A stretch of DNA of 64,000 nt from contig NZ_ANMO01000116.1 in the NCBI RefSeq assembly GCF_000338295.1, positions 62,001 to 126,000 of the forward strand. The letters run 5' to 3'. Made by a program: the position numbers and the translations under genes. Shown in pieces: positions 37,841 to 47,538 of this stretch. Origin of the DNA: Rhodopirellula europaea 6C. GTDB taxonomy: Bacteria; Planctomycetota; Planctomycetia; Pirellulales; Pirellulaceae. Position 1 is the stretch's first letter, and every line of letters starts with the position of its first letter. The notes beneath the pieces were generated by a model. That model did no database searches and had not been told where the DNA came from. It saw nothing but the letters and a program-made list of their open reading frames with translations.

Positions 37841-38242
37841 ATGAGTGCGAATGAATTGTCCCTGAGCGAGCTGGAATCGTTGGCTCGTCAAGAAAACGTC
37901 CACGGGAAGACCGTCGATTGTCTGCTCGCGTTGCAATCGGACGACGAAGAGGTTCGAACTTGGGCAGTGGAGGCTTTGTCTGGATCGGTAGAGCCGACCG
38001 CTGACGAGGAAGAAGAGATGGCGGGATTGTTGGAGACGGTGTTGTACGAAGGCGAGGACGGCGAAAGCTGGAGTCCTCTGGCCGCCGATCAGCTTTACTG
38101 GACCGCGACGATGCTCGGGCGATTGCCTCTGATCGATCCCTCCACGACAAAAGTCTTGCAAGAGCTCGCTGAATCCGAGTCCGCCACCCTCGGAGCGGCT
38201 GCCAAGCGGGCTCGATCGGTGGTCGGACGATTAGGCGAGTGA
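37841..38242 (+). CDS. Small HEAT-like acidic protein
   Basis: A 133-residue acidic, helical protein. Segments such as CLLALQSDDEEVRTWAVEALSG and LAESESATLGAAAKRARSVVGRLGE look like HEAT or armadillo-type helical pairs, but no family is recognised with confidence. It has no signal peptide or membrane segment. It lies 25 bases downstream of glcF in the same direction and is likely on the same transcript, so it may assist the oxidase or simply be carried with it. The stop overlaps the GTG of a short open frame at 38239. Confidence 0.7.
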   Translation: MSANELSLSELESLARQENVHGKTVDCLLALQSDDEEVRTWAVEALSGSVEPTADEEEEMAGLLETVLYEGEDGESWSPLAADQLYWTATMLGRLPLIDPSTTKVLQELAESESATLGAAAKRARSVVGRLGE

Positions 38243-38472
38243 CAGATTCTCCTTCATCGGATCGCTGGGGGGCAGAAACTCGCATTCCATTGCGTGAAAG
38301 CCGATTTGCAATGGACTTTTGGGGGCGGATAGCTAGTCTTTTGCAACAAACCGCCCGCGACGATTTTTTTCGCGACTTGGCGGTCAACGCATCCGGGTTC
38401 ATTGGGTCCCTGTATCGCTCACATGGTTGTGAACGAGGGGAACACCATCTTGGTCCTGGGGCGAGTTCTTGA
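38239..38472 (+). CDS. Doubtful small ORF coupled to the HEAT-like gene
   Basis: A 77-codon frame beginning with GTG on the preceding stop (GTGA). Its start context imitates the coupled starts used elsewhere in the window, and it fills most of an otherwise empty 299-base gap before the helicase. The product (for example MDFWGRIASLLQQTARDDFF) matches nothing I know, and its C terminus is glycine/histidine-rich. The overlap may be chance. The rest of the gap holds a short CGCGA/TCGCG inverted repeat around a T-run near 38370, too weak to call. Confidence 0.22.
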   Translation: MTDSPSSDRWGAETRIPLRESRFAMDFWGRIASLLQQTARDDFFRDLAVNASGFIGSLYRSHGCERGEHHLGPGASS

Positions 38473-38541
38473 GCGACCAGGAAGTGGTTCAACGGGCTCG
38501 CTGATTGCACGGCTCACGCTTCACGTGAATCGATTCCCACC

Positions 38542-40011
38542 TTGGACCCTGTTTTGAACAAATTTGAAGATCTGGGGCTGACTGGCCCTTTGCTGCAAGG
38601 CCTCGAGCAAGCCGGCTACGAAACTCCGACCCCCATCCAAGCTCAATCCATCCCCGAAATCCTTGACGGCAACGATGTCCTCGGTGCCGCTCAAACCGGC
38701 ACGGGCAAAACGGCCGCTTTCGCCTTGCCGATCCTGCAGATCATGTGGGAGGACGATCAAGAACGTCGCGAGCCATCCAAGGGGCGTGGTCGACGGCCCG
38801 GACGCCGACCCATCCGCACATTGGTGCTTTCACCGACCCGTGAGTTGTCGGCTCAGATCGAAGCGAACTTTCGGATCTACGGCAAAAAGACACGGCTTCG
38901 CAGCACGGTCATTTTCGGAGGTGTCAACCAAAACCCACAAGTTCGTGAATTGCAATCTGGCGTCGACACGTTGGTTGCCACGCCCGGGCGATTGTTGGAT
39001 TTGGTCAACCAAGGCTTCATCGATTTGAATGATGTCGAAATCTTGGTTCTCGACGAAGCCGACCACATGCTGGACATGGGGTTTCTGCCTGATGTCAAAC
39101 GCATCTTGAAGTATCTGCCTCGTGATCGGCAGAATCTGTTGTTCTCGGCGACCATGCCGGGACCGATTCGAAAGTTGGCCGACGAAATTTTGGTCGAGCC
39201 GGTCACGATTCAAATCGCCCCGCAAAAACCCACTGTCGAACGGATCGAACAATCAATCTGCTTTGTCGCTCAAGCTGACAAGCCGCGATTGCTGAGTCAC
39301 TTTGTCGAAACCAAGGCTACCGGCTCGACTTTGGTGTTCACTCGCACCAAACACGGTGCCGATGCGGTTGCCAGGCGATTGGTCAAAGCCGGAGTGAAGG
39401 CCGCAGCGATTCATGGCAACAAGACTCAAGCCAACCGCGTTCGAACGCTGAATAAATTCAAAAACGATGAACTCGATGTGTTGGTGGCAACCGATGTGGC
39501 CGCTCGCGGGATCGACATCGATGGCATCCAAACCGTGATCAACTACGACACGCCCAACACCCCCGAAGCCTACGTTCACCGGATTGGTCGGACGGGACGG
39601 GCGGGACGCGAAGGCGAGACGGTGATGTTTTGCGGCGGTCATGAGACCAAATTCTTCATCGCGATTGAGCGTGAAATCAAACTGCAGATTCCTGTCGCGA
39701 CGGGGTTGCCCGGTTGCCAACCGCGACCGTTGCAAGACCCAGGATCCGGTGACAAAGCAGGCTCACGTTCGGGTGGTCGATCCGGTGGTGGCGGACGAAG
39801 CGGCGGTGGTCGCTCGCGTTCCGGCACGGGAGCACAAGGTGGTTCAGGTGGCGGAGCCAAACCCGGTGGTCGTCGCCGTCGCGGGCGAGCCGAAGGCAGC
39901 GTCAGCGGCCGCGGAAGCACCGTGGGACGCAAGTCAGCCGGCAGCGAAGCGGGCAAGTCCGGCGGTTCAAAGAAGAATCGCGGACGCGGTGGACGACCCG
40001 CATCACGCTGA
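38542..40011 (+). CDS. DEAD-box ATP-dependent RNA helicase (RhlE-like)
   Basis: A 489-residue RNA helicase. Motifs in order: Q motif (FEDLGL...YETPTPIQ), motif I AQTGTGKT near 53, PTREL, TPGR, DEAD (LVLDEADHMLDMG), SAT, and in the second RecA domain ATDVAARGIDID and HRIGRTGR. The C terminus (about 395-489) is a Gly/Ser/Arg-rich tail, typical of RhlE-like helicases that bind RNA non-specifically. There is no ATG near the N terminus; the TTG at 38542 or the TTG at 38554 (M-NKFEDLGL) must be used. It probably acts in ribosome assembly or RNA decay. It is convergent with the toroid-protein gene three bases away. Confidence 0.93.
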   Translation: MDPVLNKFEDLGLTGPLLQGLEQAGYETPTPIQAQSIPEILDGNDVLGAAQTGTGKTAAFALPILQIMWEDDQERREPSKGRGRRPGRRPIRTLVLSPTRELSAQIEANFRIYGKKTRLRSTVIFGGVNQNPQVRELQSGVDTLVATPGRLLDLVNQGFIDLNDVEILVLDEADHMLDMGFLPDVKRILKYLPRDRQNLLFSATMPGPIRKLADEILVEPVTIQIAPQKPTVERIEQSICFVAQADKPRLLSHFVETKATGSTLVFTRTKHGADAVARRLVKAGVKAAAIHGNKTQANRVRTLNKFKNDELDVLVATDVAARGIDIDGIQTVINYDTPNTPEAYVHRIGRTGRAGREGETVMFCGGHETKFFIAIEREIKLQIPVATGLPGCQPRPLQDPGSGDKAGSRSGGRSGGGGRSGGGRSRSGTGAQGGSGGGAKPGGRRRRGRAEGSVSGRGSTVGRKSAGSEAGKSGGSKKNRGRGGRPASR

Positions 40012-40014
40012 GTT

Positions 40015-42777
40015 TTACAGCTCTGGTTGAGCGCCGGTTTCTTCGTAGATAGGCAAGTGCCGGTAGTAAACTTCAAGATTCAGTAGGTTCATGGCAGTGA
40101 CGTACAAGCGTCCGCCATGAGCACTCCATCGATCCGGCACGGGCAGTTCAGGATCCCAGCTGCCCGCTTCCGGTCCCTGTTTGATCTGGCTGTCGATCAA
40201 GACTGGATTGAGGTATTGGTTCCAGTTGTCCCAGTGCTCGCCGCCCATGTGGAACATGACTTGAGTGGCGTAGTACCAGTAGTACGTGTCTCTTTGTGGA
40301 GCCCGATTGGTCCCAATACTGGGCGGGAACTTGGCGATGTAGTCGGCCGCTGACTGCATGTCTTCGTTCTCGCGGCTCCATCCCGAGTACATCCGCATCA
40401 AAATGCCAACCGCAGTCATGGTGGGCGATGGGCGTCGTCCGTGGGCCTGCGCGGGAGTGTTGGGAGCGAACGGGTTGTATCGGTATCGGTCGCGTTCGGT
40501 TGGGCTGGCTTTGGCCAGTTCAAGCCAACGATTGATTCCGGCATAGGTATCCGGCTCAACTTCAAGGCCAGACAATTCGCCGCTTTTGAGTGCCATCATC
40601 ATCCAACCGGTGACGCTCGTGTCGCTGCTGACCTGAGGCGTGTATCGCCAGCCACCGCGTTGTTTGTGCTGAGTTGCTTCGATGTAATTGAGGCACATCT
40701 GAGCCGGTTCACGCAGTTCGCTGTCTTGCGTCATGCCATACGCTTCGCACATCGCCAACGACGCGATGCCGTGAGAATAGAACGCGACGTTTTGATCGCT
40801 CAGTGGGTTCTCGCGACGATACAAATCACCATTGGTGCGTTGATTGTCGATTAGAAATTTCAGTCCCTTGGCGACAACCGGTGCGTATTGATGTTGGCGG
40901 TGCGTGTAGCCGGCACCTTGATACGCGAGCAAGCACATGCCCGTCGCGGCGGTGTCCGACTGCAGCATTACCGCTTCGCCGTGCCCTTGAAGTGACCAAC
41001 TGCCGTCTTCGTTTTGCAAGGAAGCGAGATACGCGAGGCCAAGTTCGATTGCTTCTTCGGTGGCCGGGCCGACCATCCCGGCGGGAGCTGGTGCGGCGCC
41101 ACCGTTGGTACGTTGGACTCGCCGGCTGAATTGTTCCACAGCCGCGATGGACATTCCTGCTGGCGTGACCGGGCCGCCGACGTCACGTCGTTGGCGTGGA
41201 CCACGGGTGAGGTCCAAAGCCGCGATTTCCACCGGTTCATCGGATGGGACGATACCGGCCTTTTCGGCGCGTTCGACCGATAGCCCAGCCGGACCCTCCG
41301 GAGCGTTCAGGTCGAACACCGGATCGGCGGTCATCGCCAATTCGTTCAGCGAAGACTCTGTAGCGCGGGCTGAGTCGCGCGAACGACGATCGTCGCTGAG
41401 ATCGCGATCCGTCGCCGCGTCAGATGCTTCTCCTTCGGTGTTGTCGGCGGAGGCATCGGCGAGCATCGCTGCGATTGCCCCCGAATCAGGACCCGGTCCT
41501 GTTGAACCACTGCGTTGTCCGACGCTGCGTCGTTTGGCGGATCGAGGACGGCTGAGTGCTTGGTTGGTCGCGTCCGGAATTCCGGCCATCGTGGCCAAGC
41601 GGGCCGCTTGCGGTAGATCGCCCTGCCCCGTGGTGGGAGCGTTGTCGAGTGCCGCCATCGCGGATTCACCGGGCGACAAAGTCACATTTGCGCCCACCGC
41701 TTGGCTGGTTCGCTGAACAGGTGCAAGTTCTGGTGTCAGCATCCGCTCAGCGTCGACCTCGATCTTCGCGATGGAAACGGTCGGCGGAGTTGGAGCGGCT
41801 CCCGCCGCGGATTGTCTGGTCGGTCTTTGTCGTTGGCTTCGTTCGCGAGCCAGCCCTGCCGAACCAACAGTTGGCAACGACTCCGCCATCGCACGCATCG
41901 TCGGCACGGGTGCCGGGGCGGGGTCGCGGCTGGGTGTTGGTGCCATGTCGGCCGACATGGCGATGGACGCTCCGCTGCGTTGTCGCTTCGCCGCCGCGGA
42001 CGTTGATTTTTCTGCCGGTGATTGATCCGCCGACGGCGCGACAGACGTATCTATTTCGGGTGCTTGCGGTGCCGATTGCGATTGAGGAGCAGGCTCGGTT
42101 GGTTGGCGACGTCGAGCCAATCGAGATGGCGAATCGGATGGTTGCGGCTTTGCCATTTCTGGCTGCACGCGTTCCATCAAAAACTTTTCTGGTTCTCGTG
42201 GTTGCTCAACGTTGGGGCGCGGAACTTCCAGTCGAGGTGCCGAGCGTTTCACCGGCGGCATCTGTCGTTGTTCGAGAGGGATGACCTGCGACGTTGTCTC
42301 TGCGTCGACGGGCTGCGACCAATCCGGTGTCACCGCATTGGACTCGTCGGGCTTTTGAAACAGGTATTCGGGAACCGTTTTGCGAATCGGTGATCGGTCC
42401 GGTTTGACCCCGGCAAATGCCTCCGGAAAGTAGTGCGGAAAGATCATCCACTGCACTGCCAAGACGACCAGCAGCAAGTGGATGAAGATGCTGAAGAGGA
42501 AGCCGAGCTGGAATGACTTCTGAACGTACTTCGAAGCGATTTGATGGAGCGTGAACGCGGATACGGCGCCAATTAGCGGCACCGCGATCACGTAGGTCCA
42601 TGCGTTGTACATCGGACGCGGATCGTCAAACGACAGATAACCCAAAATGATGTACAGGATCAAACCGGTCAACGAAATCAACGCGACGTCGAGCGGCCAC
42701 ATGCGCTCGTCATCGGGATCTGAAATCTCGTCAAAGAAGGTAGGATCTTTGCTCAACGGATCAGCCTGCCGGCCCAT
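40015..42777 (-). CDS. Membrane protein with proline-rich linker and squalene-cyclase-like toroid domain
   Basis: A 920-residue protein in three parts. Residues 25-115 hold three hydrophobic segments (WPLDVALISLTGLILYIIL, VIAVPLIGAVSAF, LGFLFSIFIHLLLVVLAV). Residues 120-565 are low-complexity, rich in Pro, Ala, Ser and Gln. Residues 570-920 form an alpha/alpha-toroid repeat domain of the prenyltransferase/squalene-oxidase type, with QW-like motifs SLQNEDGSW and GGWRYTP. The DxDD acid motif of squalene-hopene cyclases is absent (QSDTA at the corresponding place), so terpene cyclisation is unlikely. The gene overlaps exbD by 17 bases. The position after exbB/exbD and the proline-rich spacer suggest a TonB/TolA-like transducer, which is inference. 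Confidence 0.82.
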   Translation of the reverse strand: MGRQADPLSKDPTFFDEISDPDDERMWPLDVALISLTGLILYIILGYLSFDDPRPMYNAWTYVIAVPLIGAVSAFTLHQIASKYVQKSFQLGFLFSIFIHLLLVVLAVQWMIFPHYFPEAFAGVKPDRSPIRKTVPEYLFQKPDESNAVTPDWSQPVDAETTSQVIPLEQRQMPPVKRSAPRLEVPRPNVEQPREPEKFLMERVQPEMAKPQPSDSPSRLARRRQPTEPAPQSQSAPQAPEIDTSVAPSADQSPAEKSTSAAAKRQRSGASIAMSADMAPTPSRDPAPAPVPTMRAMAESLPTVGSAGLARERSQRQRPTRQSAAGAAPTPPTVSIAKIEVDAERMLTPELAPVQRTSQAVGANVTLSPGESAMAALDNAPTTGQGDLPQAARLATMAGIPDATNQALSRPRSAKRRSVGQRSGSTGPGPDSGAIAAMLADASADNTEGEASDAATDRDLSDDRRSRDSARATESSLNELAMTADPVFDLNAPEGPAGLSVERAEKAGIVPSDEPVEIAALDLTRGPRQRRDVGGPVTPAGMSIAAVEQFSRRVQRTNGGAAPAPAGMVGPATEEAIELGLAYLASLQNEDGSWSLQGHGEAVMLQSDTAATGMCLLAYQGAGYTHRQHQYAPVVAKGLKFLIDNQRTNGDLYRRENPLSDQNVAFYSHGIASLAMCEAYGMTQDSELREPAQMCLNYIEATQHKQRGGWRYTPQVSSDTSVTGWMMMALKSGELSGLEVEPDTYAGINRWLELAKASPTERDRYRYNPFAPNTPAQAHGRRPSPTMTAVGILMRMYSGWSRENEDMQSAADYIAKFPPSIGTNRAPQRDTYYWYYATQVMFHMGGEHWDNWNQYLNPVLIDSQIKQGPEAGSWDPELPVPDRWSAHGGRLYVTAMNLLNLEVYYRHLPIYEETGAQPEL

Positions 42778-43183
42778 CTTTGGTGGAAACCGAGTAGTCG
42801 CTCACTCCGGTACGATTGCACACATCCATCACGTTCACGACCGGTTGGAAGCTGGCGTTTTGGTCGGCTCGGATCACGACCGTTTGGTTGGTCGGGTTGC
42901 TCGCGACGGCTTTTTGAAGCAGTAGTTCGAGCTCTTTCAGCGGGGTAGCTTTTCCACGGAGGAAGACCGTTCCGTCCGCGTTGATATCCACCACGACCTC
43001 GCGAGGTTTGCTGGTCATCGGCACGGCGCTTGTTGCCGAGGGCAGCACGATGTCGAGCTGACGTTCCTCGTCTTCAAACTCGCTGGTCACCAGAAAGAAG
43101 ATCAGCAACAAGAAAACCACGTCGATCAACGGGGTCAGACTGAGTGTCCCGGCGACGTTGGATCGTTTGAGTTGTACAGCCAT
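42761..43183 (-). CDS. ExbD/TolR-family biopolymer transport protein
   Basis: A 140-residue protein with one N-terminal membrane helix carrying the key aspartate (LTPLIDVVFLLLIFFLVTS, D at about 21). The periplasmic domain contains VVVDINADGTVFLRG and VVIRADQNASFQPVVNVMD, as in ExbD and TolR. With the ExbB/TolQ-like protein it would form a proton-driven motor. The gene is six bases downstream of the exbB-like gene and overlaps the next gene by 17 bases, so the set is one operon. Confidence 0.94.
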   Translation of the reverse strand: MAVQLKRSNVAGTLSLTPLIDVVFLLLIFFLVTSEFEDEERQLDIVLPSATSAVPMTSKPREVVVDINADGTVFLRGKATPLKELELLLQKAVASNPTNQTVVIRADQNASFQPVVNVMDVCNRTGVSDYSVSTKDGPAG

Positions 43184-43189
43184 GATCGA

Positions 43190-44149
43190 TCACGAAGTGG
43201 TGACGGGAGGCGGCGAATGGATGGCCATCGGCGGTGGCGCACCGTTGTCGAGCGGACGCAATTGTCCTTCGGCGTCCATTCGGGATCGACCGACGAACCG
43301 CACCAAACCGGGAGCGATGGTGAATGCCATCTCCTCAATGCGATGAAACAACTTAGCGATGCGGTTCTCGAGATACTGAGCCAGGATGGCGGCGGGAATG
43401 GCAACGGCCAGTCCAGCCAGCGTGGTCACGAGTGCCGTGTAGATCCCTTCTGACAATTGTTCGCTGCGGCTGCGATCAGCGGTCAGTGTGCTGGACTCAT
43501 GGAAGGCGACGATCATGCCCCACACCGTGCCAAGCAAACCCATCAAGGGTGTCGCCGCAGCGGCAAGTGTCAGCCAACGAACGGGACCGGCGTAACGATC
43601 CGCTTCGCGTTGCAGAGCGTCGCTGGCAGTGCGTTCAATGTCACCGAGTGGTTGGCCGGTCCGCATCAGCATCGCTGAAATCACGCGAGCGGCAGGCGAA
43701 GGGTTTTCGACGCAAATCTCTTGGGCGGTACTGGGCGGAAACGTTTCGTGCGTCGCGGCCAAGTCGCTGATTTGGTTGACGAGCGACCGAGGCAAAATCT
43801 TTTCCGTGCGAAGCGACAACGTTCGTTCAACCGACAGTGTCACAACCAACATGCTCATCAATCCGATCGGGATCATGAACCGACCGCCGCGTGCGATCAA
43901 CGACAGCAGGTCGATCCCTGATGGTTGATCAGATCCTGGTTGTTGGATCGGTTCGTCGTTCATCACGGATTGGATGTCAGAAGCATCAACGATGCCCCCT
44001 GTCGCACCGGCTGGTTCCGCAGCGTCTTGAGCCGACACGGTTTGTGACTGGAACTGTTCCGGTACCGCGGTGATCAACAATGCGGCCCACAAGACAGCGA
44101 TGACCAATGTCGTGCGCCGTCGTCTGCGGTCGTTGGAAAGGAATCTCAC
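43190..44149 (-). CDS. MotA/TolQ/ExbB proton-channel family protein
   Basis: A 319-residue inner-membrane protein. It opens with a basic, signal-like segment (RRRRRTTLVIAVLWAALLITAV) and a short Q/A-rich periplasmic stretch, followed by three helices of the ExbB core: GGRFMIPIGLMSMLVVTLSVERTL, AAATPLMGLLGTVWGMIVAF and LVTTLAGLAVAIPAAILAQYLENR. The conserved thr/gly pattern TPLMGLLGTVxGMI is intact. Added N-terminal regions are common in planctomycete ExbB relatives. The start is a GTG at 44149 that overlaps the stop of the TPR gene (GTGA). Confidence 0.94.
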   Translation of the reverse strand: MRFLSNDRRRRRTTLVIAVLWAALLITAVPEQFQSQTVSAQDAAEPAGATGGIVDASDIQSVMNDEPIQQPGSDQPSGIDLLSLIARGGRFMIPIGLMSMLVVTLSVERTLSLRTEKILPRSLVNQISDLAATHETFPPSTAQEICVENPSPAARVISAMLMRTGQPLGDIERTASDALQREADRYAGPVRWLTLAAAATPLMGLLGTVWGMIVAFHESSTLTADRSRSEQLSEGIYTALVTTLAGLAVAIPAAILAQYLENRIAKLFHRIEEMAFTIAPGLVRFVGRSRMDAEGQLRPLDNGAPPPMAIHSPPPVTTS

Positions 44150-47100
44150 GGTGCTTTCAGTGCCTCCGCCCGTTGCTTGGCCTTGGTGGCCAATTCATGC
44201 CCGGGGTGTTGATCGATCACGTACTGGTAAAAATCCTTGGCGAACTCGGCTGCCTTTGCTTTGGCAGCATCCGTTTGCGCTGACTGCTGGAGCAGTTCCG
44301 CACACCGACCCGCTTCAAACCCGCTCTTAGCCTGCCAATTCTTGATGACTGGGTCCGCCTTGTCCGCCCCAAATCCAAACATGACTCGCTGAAATTCTGG
44401 AATCGCTTTGTCGAACGTTTTATTCGCGAAGTAAATTTCACCCATCATGAACCGAGCTCGAGCGGCAATCTCGCTCCGGAAATTGTCCGCCACCTCGGAA
44501 TAAAATTTCAATGCCTTTTCGTCATCTCCTGCGTTTTGGGCGGCGAATCCGATCTCGTAGAACACTTGGGGAAGATAGGTCGTGGCTGGGAATCGTTCTC
44601 GGAGAGCGTCGTACCATCCGATCGCGTCCTCATATTGACCCAATTGGGCGGCACTCTGGCCTCCGTGCAGCAGAATCAATTCGCGAACCTGGCGTTCGGC
44701 TTTGTCACGGACCGTTTTCGCGGAATCATTGTCGGCTTCGATTTTCTCGCGTGCCTTGGTGTAAGCCCGCAGAGCGGTTTCGTACTGTTCCTGTTTGAAA
44801 CGTGATTCGCCAATCATCATCATCGAATCCAGCAGCAAACCGCCCTGCTGCACTTCGACGTATTGGCGTTTGAAGGCGGCTTCCGCTTCGGCGTACTTCT
44901 GTTGCTTGTAAAAGGACCATCCCAACCGATACAGCGATTTCTCTTTCAAATCCAAATCATTGGATTTGTCGGCTGCGATTTGAAATGCGTCCGCCGCTTC
45001 GACCCACTGCGAATTGCGATAGTGGTCTTGCCCGACAAAGTAAGCCGCGTCGGCGACCAATGCGTTGTCTGGGTACTTCGCGATCAGTTGTTCAAACTTG
45101 GTGAGAGCCTGATCCTCTTGTCCACTTTCACGAAGTGACCAACCGAGTTCGTAAAGTACCTTGTCCATGTCGGGATAGTCAGGGACTTCGTCGACAATCC
45201 GTTGCAAGGATTCAGCTGCTTTGACGGTTTGCGATGCGTTTTGATCCAGCAACGCCAGTTCGTACAGCGCGTGTCCGAGGTTGTTGCCGGTTGGCTTTGT
45301 TTCCAAGAACGCGTTCAAGTCGTTTCGCGAATCGGCGTCTCGATTCAAGTGTCGGTAGGCAATGCCTCGCGAGAGCAACGCATCGTCGCTCAGGGCGTGA
45401 TCGGGGTTTTGATCAATCAGCTCTGAGAAAGACTTGGCGGCTTGCTCGTGTTGTTGCGATTGCAGTTCAGCCATGCCTTTGGCATAGCGGGCAAAAGGCA
45501 GCAAGCCAGCATCTCGTTTGGATGTCAGAATCGGTTCGAAGTATTCAATGGCGGCTGCGTATTCCTGTTCGCCGTTGGCCAATTGCCCAAGTTTGTAGCG
45601 GGCTTGATCGGCCATGCGACTTTCGCCGTTGCTGCGGATGAGTTCTTTCCAGATGCCTTCGGCCGCTTTGCGATTTCCTGCCGTCAGTTGCGATTGACCG
45701 GCCATCAGAAAGGCTTCGTCCGATCGGGCCCATTGAGGTGCGGCCTCTCGACTGGCCTGGAATGTTTGGGCAGCTTGAGCGGCATCTCCGCTGGACAATT
45801 CTGCTTGGCCGGCCAGCAGCAATGCTTCCGCCTTCTGCTCCGGCGTGTTCATCGCCTCTAGGTTTTCGCGAACCAACTTGGCTGTCTTTGCCGGTTCGCC
45901 GGCCGCTTTCCAAGCCGTTGCTCCACGCAAAATCCATGTTGCACGTTGGGGATGATCGCGGTGTTTGGTGTTGCTGATCAACGTTTGGTAACGCTCGGCC
46001 GCGGAGGACGCGTCGCCGGATGCGAGCAAAGCCTCCGCACCAACAAACAATGCGTCCGGTGCGAGTGGATCATCTGAAAACTTGGATTCAAACGTGTCAG
46101 CCAGCTTCACGGCTTGTTCGGTATTTCCAAGTTGAAGTGCGACGAACGCTGCGTTGTAGAGCGCGCGTGGTGCGAGGGGATGGTCCGAATGTTCGTTTGC
46201 GACTGACTGGTATCGTTCAAAGGCGTCGTTCAAACGGTCAGGTTGCAGCGACAATGCTTCCGCTGCATCCAGTTTGAGGGCGACGGCAAAGTTGCCTTGT
46301 GGACCTTTGGCGATCACTTCCGACGCGACATCGTAGGCGGATTTGGCCGCTTCCGCAGTTTTGGCAGGGTCGCGATTGGCGATGCCCAGATCGATTCGAG
46401 CCAGCCAGTGTGCCGCTTCAGTCGCGGCGACAGGGTCGGTCCCTTTCAAAACGTCGCGGAATCGCGAAGCGGCACCAGTTAAGTCTCCCGCTTGATAGAG
46501 CGTTTGAGCGGAAGCCAGCGTTGCCGCGGCAGCGTAGGGTGATTGCGGGAATTGTGTCAGAAGCTTTTCGTATGACGCGGACGCTTTCGCGGGATCACGG
46601 TCTTGGGCGTACGCGTAGCCTTGGCGAAAAAAGGAGTAGGCTTTGTCTTCCGCGGTTGCATCGGCGTTGGTTGCGACCGAATCAAAACGCTTGACGGCTT
46701 GCTGCATTTCGCCCTGCAACAAATGCATGTCGCCCATGCGGATCTCGACATCGACCACCAAGTCCGAGTCGGCGCATGCTTGGAGCAGCTGTTGGTAGGA
46801 GGATTGGGCTTGGTCGTAATTCTTTTGTTCCTCCAACGCGACGCCTCGAGCGTACAAAGCGTCACATCGCAGCGCGGAACTCACAATGTCGTCCAGTTTC
46901 ATCATCGCGTTGTAGGACTCAATGGCTTTGTCCAGTTCACCGAGCGCGTATTGAGCTTCGCCTCGATAGAAGTACGCCCGGTCGAGTAACCGTGAATCAG
47001 GGATGTCCTTGATCAGCGTGTCGTAGGTCGCGATCGATTCGCGGAGCAATTTCGGATCCGCTTCTTCACCCGTCCCGGCAGCTGCGTAGAGACACCAACC

Positions 47101-47487
47101 TCGGTTGGACAAGCTTTCTTCGCGAAGGTCGTACTTGGTGTCTTCCAAAGCGACTTTGAAGGCTTCAGCGGCGGCCTTCAAATCGGGCGTGTCTTGCTGC
47201 ATGTAGCAAACACCTAAGTAGTGCGATGCTTTGGATGCCAGCGGGCTGCTCGGGTATTCCTTCAGGAATTTCTTCCAGGTGTCGACCGCCAATCCGATCG
47301 CACCGTTGGTTTGGAAGTTGGCTGCGTCTGCATAAAGAGCAACGGCCGCCGAATCTTCAACGGGCTCATCCTGAGCAACCAGGCGATGCTCCGGCCCGTT
47401 CGAGGCCGCGATGATCGCTAGCAACAAGCCAGCGACGCGGAGGAAACGCGAATGGCCGAACAACGGAGTTCGAACGGTGGATGGCAT
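44146..47487 (-). CDS. Large exported TPR protein
   Basis: A 1113-residue protein with a signal peptide (RFLRVAGLLLAIIAASNG, then LVAQDE). The rest is tetratricopeptide repeats over about 1050 residues, for example AVDTWKKFLKEYPSSPLASKASHYLGVCY, KASASYEKLLTQFPQSPYAAAAT, KFEQLIAKYPDNALVADAAYFVGQDHY and EDAIGWYDALRERFPATTYLPQVFYEIG. The 34-36-residue spacing with F/YP turns resembles the CpoB/YbgF- and BamD-like type of repeat that often lies next to Tol or ExbB genes. It is most likely periplasmic, coupled by overlap to the ExbB-like gene. No enzyme domain is present. Confidence 0.9.
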   Translation of the reverse strand: MPSTVRTPLFGHSRFLRVAGLLLAIIAASNGPEHRLVAQDEPVEDSAAVALYADAANFQTNGAIGLAVDTWKKFLKEYPSSPLASKASHYLGVCYMQQDTPDLKAAAEAFKVALEDTKYDLREESLSNRGWCLYAAAGTGEEADPKLLRESIATYDTLIKDIPDSRLLDRAYFYRGEAQYALGELDKAIESYNAMMKLDDIVSSALRCDALYARGVALEEQKNYDQAQSSYQQLLQACADSDLVVDVEIRMGDMHLLQGEMQQAVKRFDSVATNADATAEDKAYSFFRQGYAYAQDRDPAKASASYEKLLTQFPQSPYAAAATLASAQTLYQAGDLTGAASRFRDVLKGTDPVAATEAAHWLARIDLGIANRDPAKTAEAAKSAYDVASEVIAKGPQGNFAVALKLDAAEALSLQPDRLNDAFERYQSVANEHSDHPLAPRALYNAAFVALQLGNTEQAVKLADTFESKFSDDPLAPDALFVGAEALLASGDASSAAERYQTLISNTKHRDHPQRATWILRGATAWKAAGEPAKTAKLVRENLEAMNTPEQKAEALLLAGQAELSSGDAAQAAQTFQASREAAPQWARSDEAFLMAGQSQLTAGNRKAAEGIWKELIRSNGESRMADQARYKLGQLANGEQEYAAAIEYFEPILTSKRDAGLLPFARYAKGMAELQSQQHEQAAKSFSELIDQNPDHALSDDALLSRGIAYRHLNRDADSRNDLNAFLETKPTGNNLGHALYELALLDQNASQTVKAAESLQRIVDEVPDYPDMDKVLYELGWSLRESGQEDQALTKFEQLIAKYPDNALVADAAYFVGQDHYRNSQWVEAADAFQIAADKSNDLDLKEKSLYRLGWSFYKQQKYAEAEAAFKRQYVEVQQGGLLLDSMMMIGESRFKQEQYETALRAYTKAREKIEADNDSAKTVRDKAERQVRELILLHGGQSAAQLGQYEDAIGWYDALRERFPATTYLPQVFYEIGFAAQNAGDDEKALKFYSEVADNFRSEIAARARFMMGEIYFANKTFDKAIPEFQRVMFGFGADKADPVIKNWQAKSGFEAGRCAELLQQSAQTDAAKAKAAEFAKDFYQYVIDQHPGHELATKAKQRAEALKAP

Positions 47488-47538
47488 GGCAGCAGATAGC
47501 GAGTGCGAGAAGCGAATCCGAGAAACCAGCGTTTCACT

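Noticed and set aside
38340-38400. CGCGA/TCGCG hairpin around a T-run as terminator of the glycolate operon
   Set aside because: The stem has only five base pairs and the T-run is in the loop rather than after the stem.
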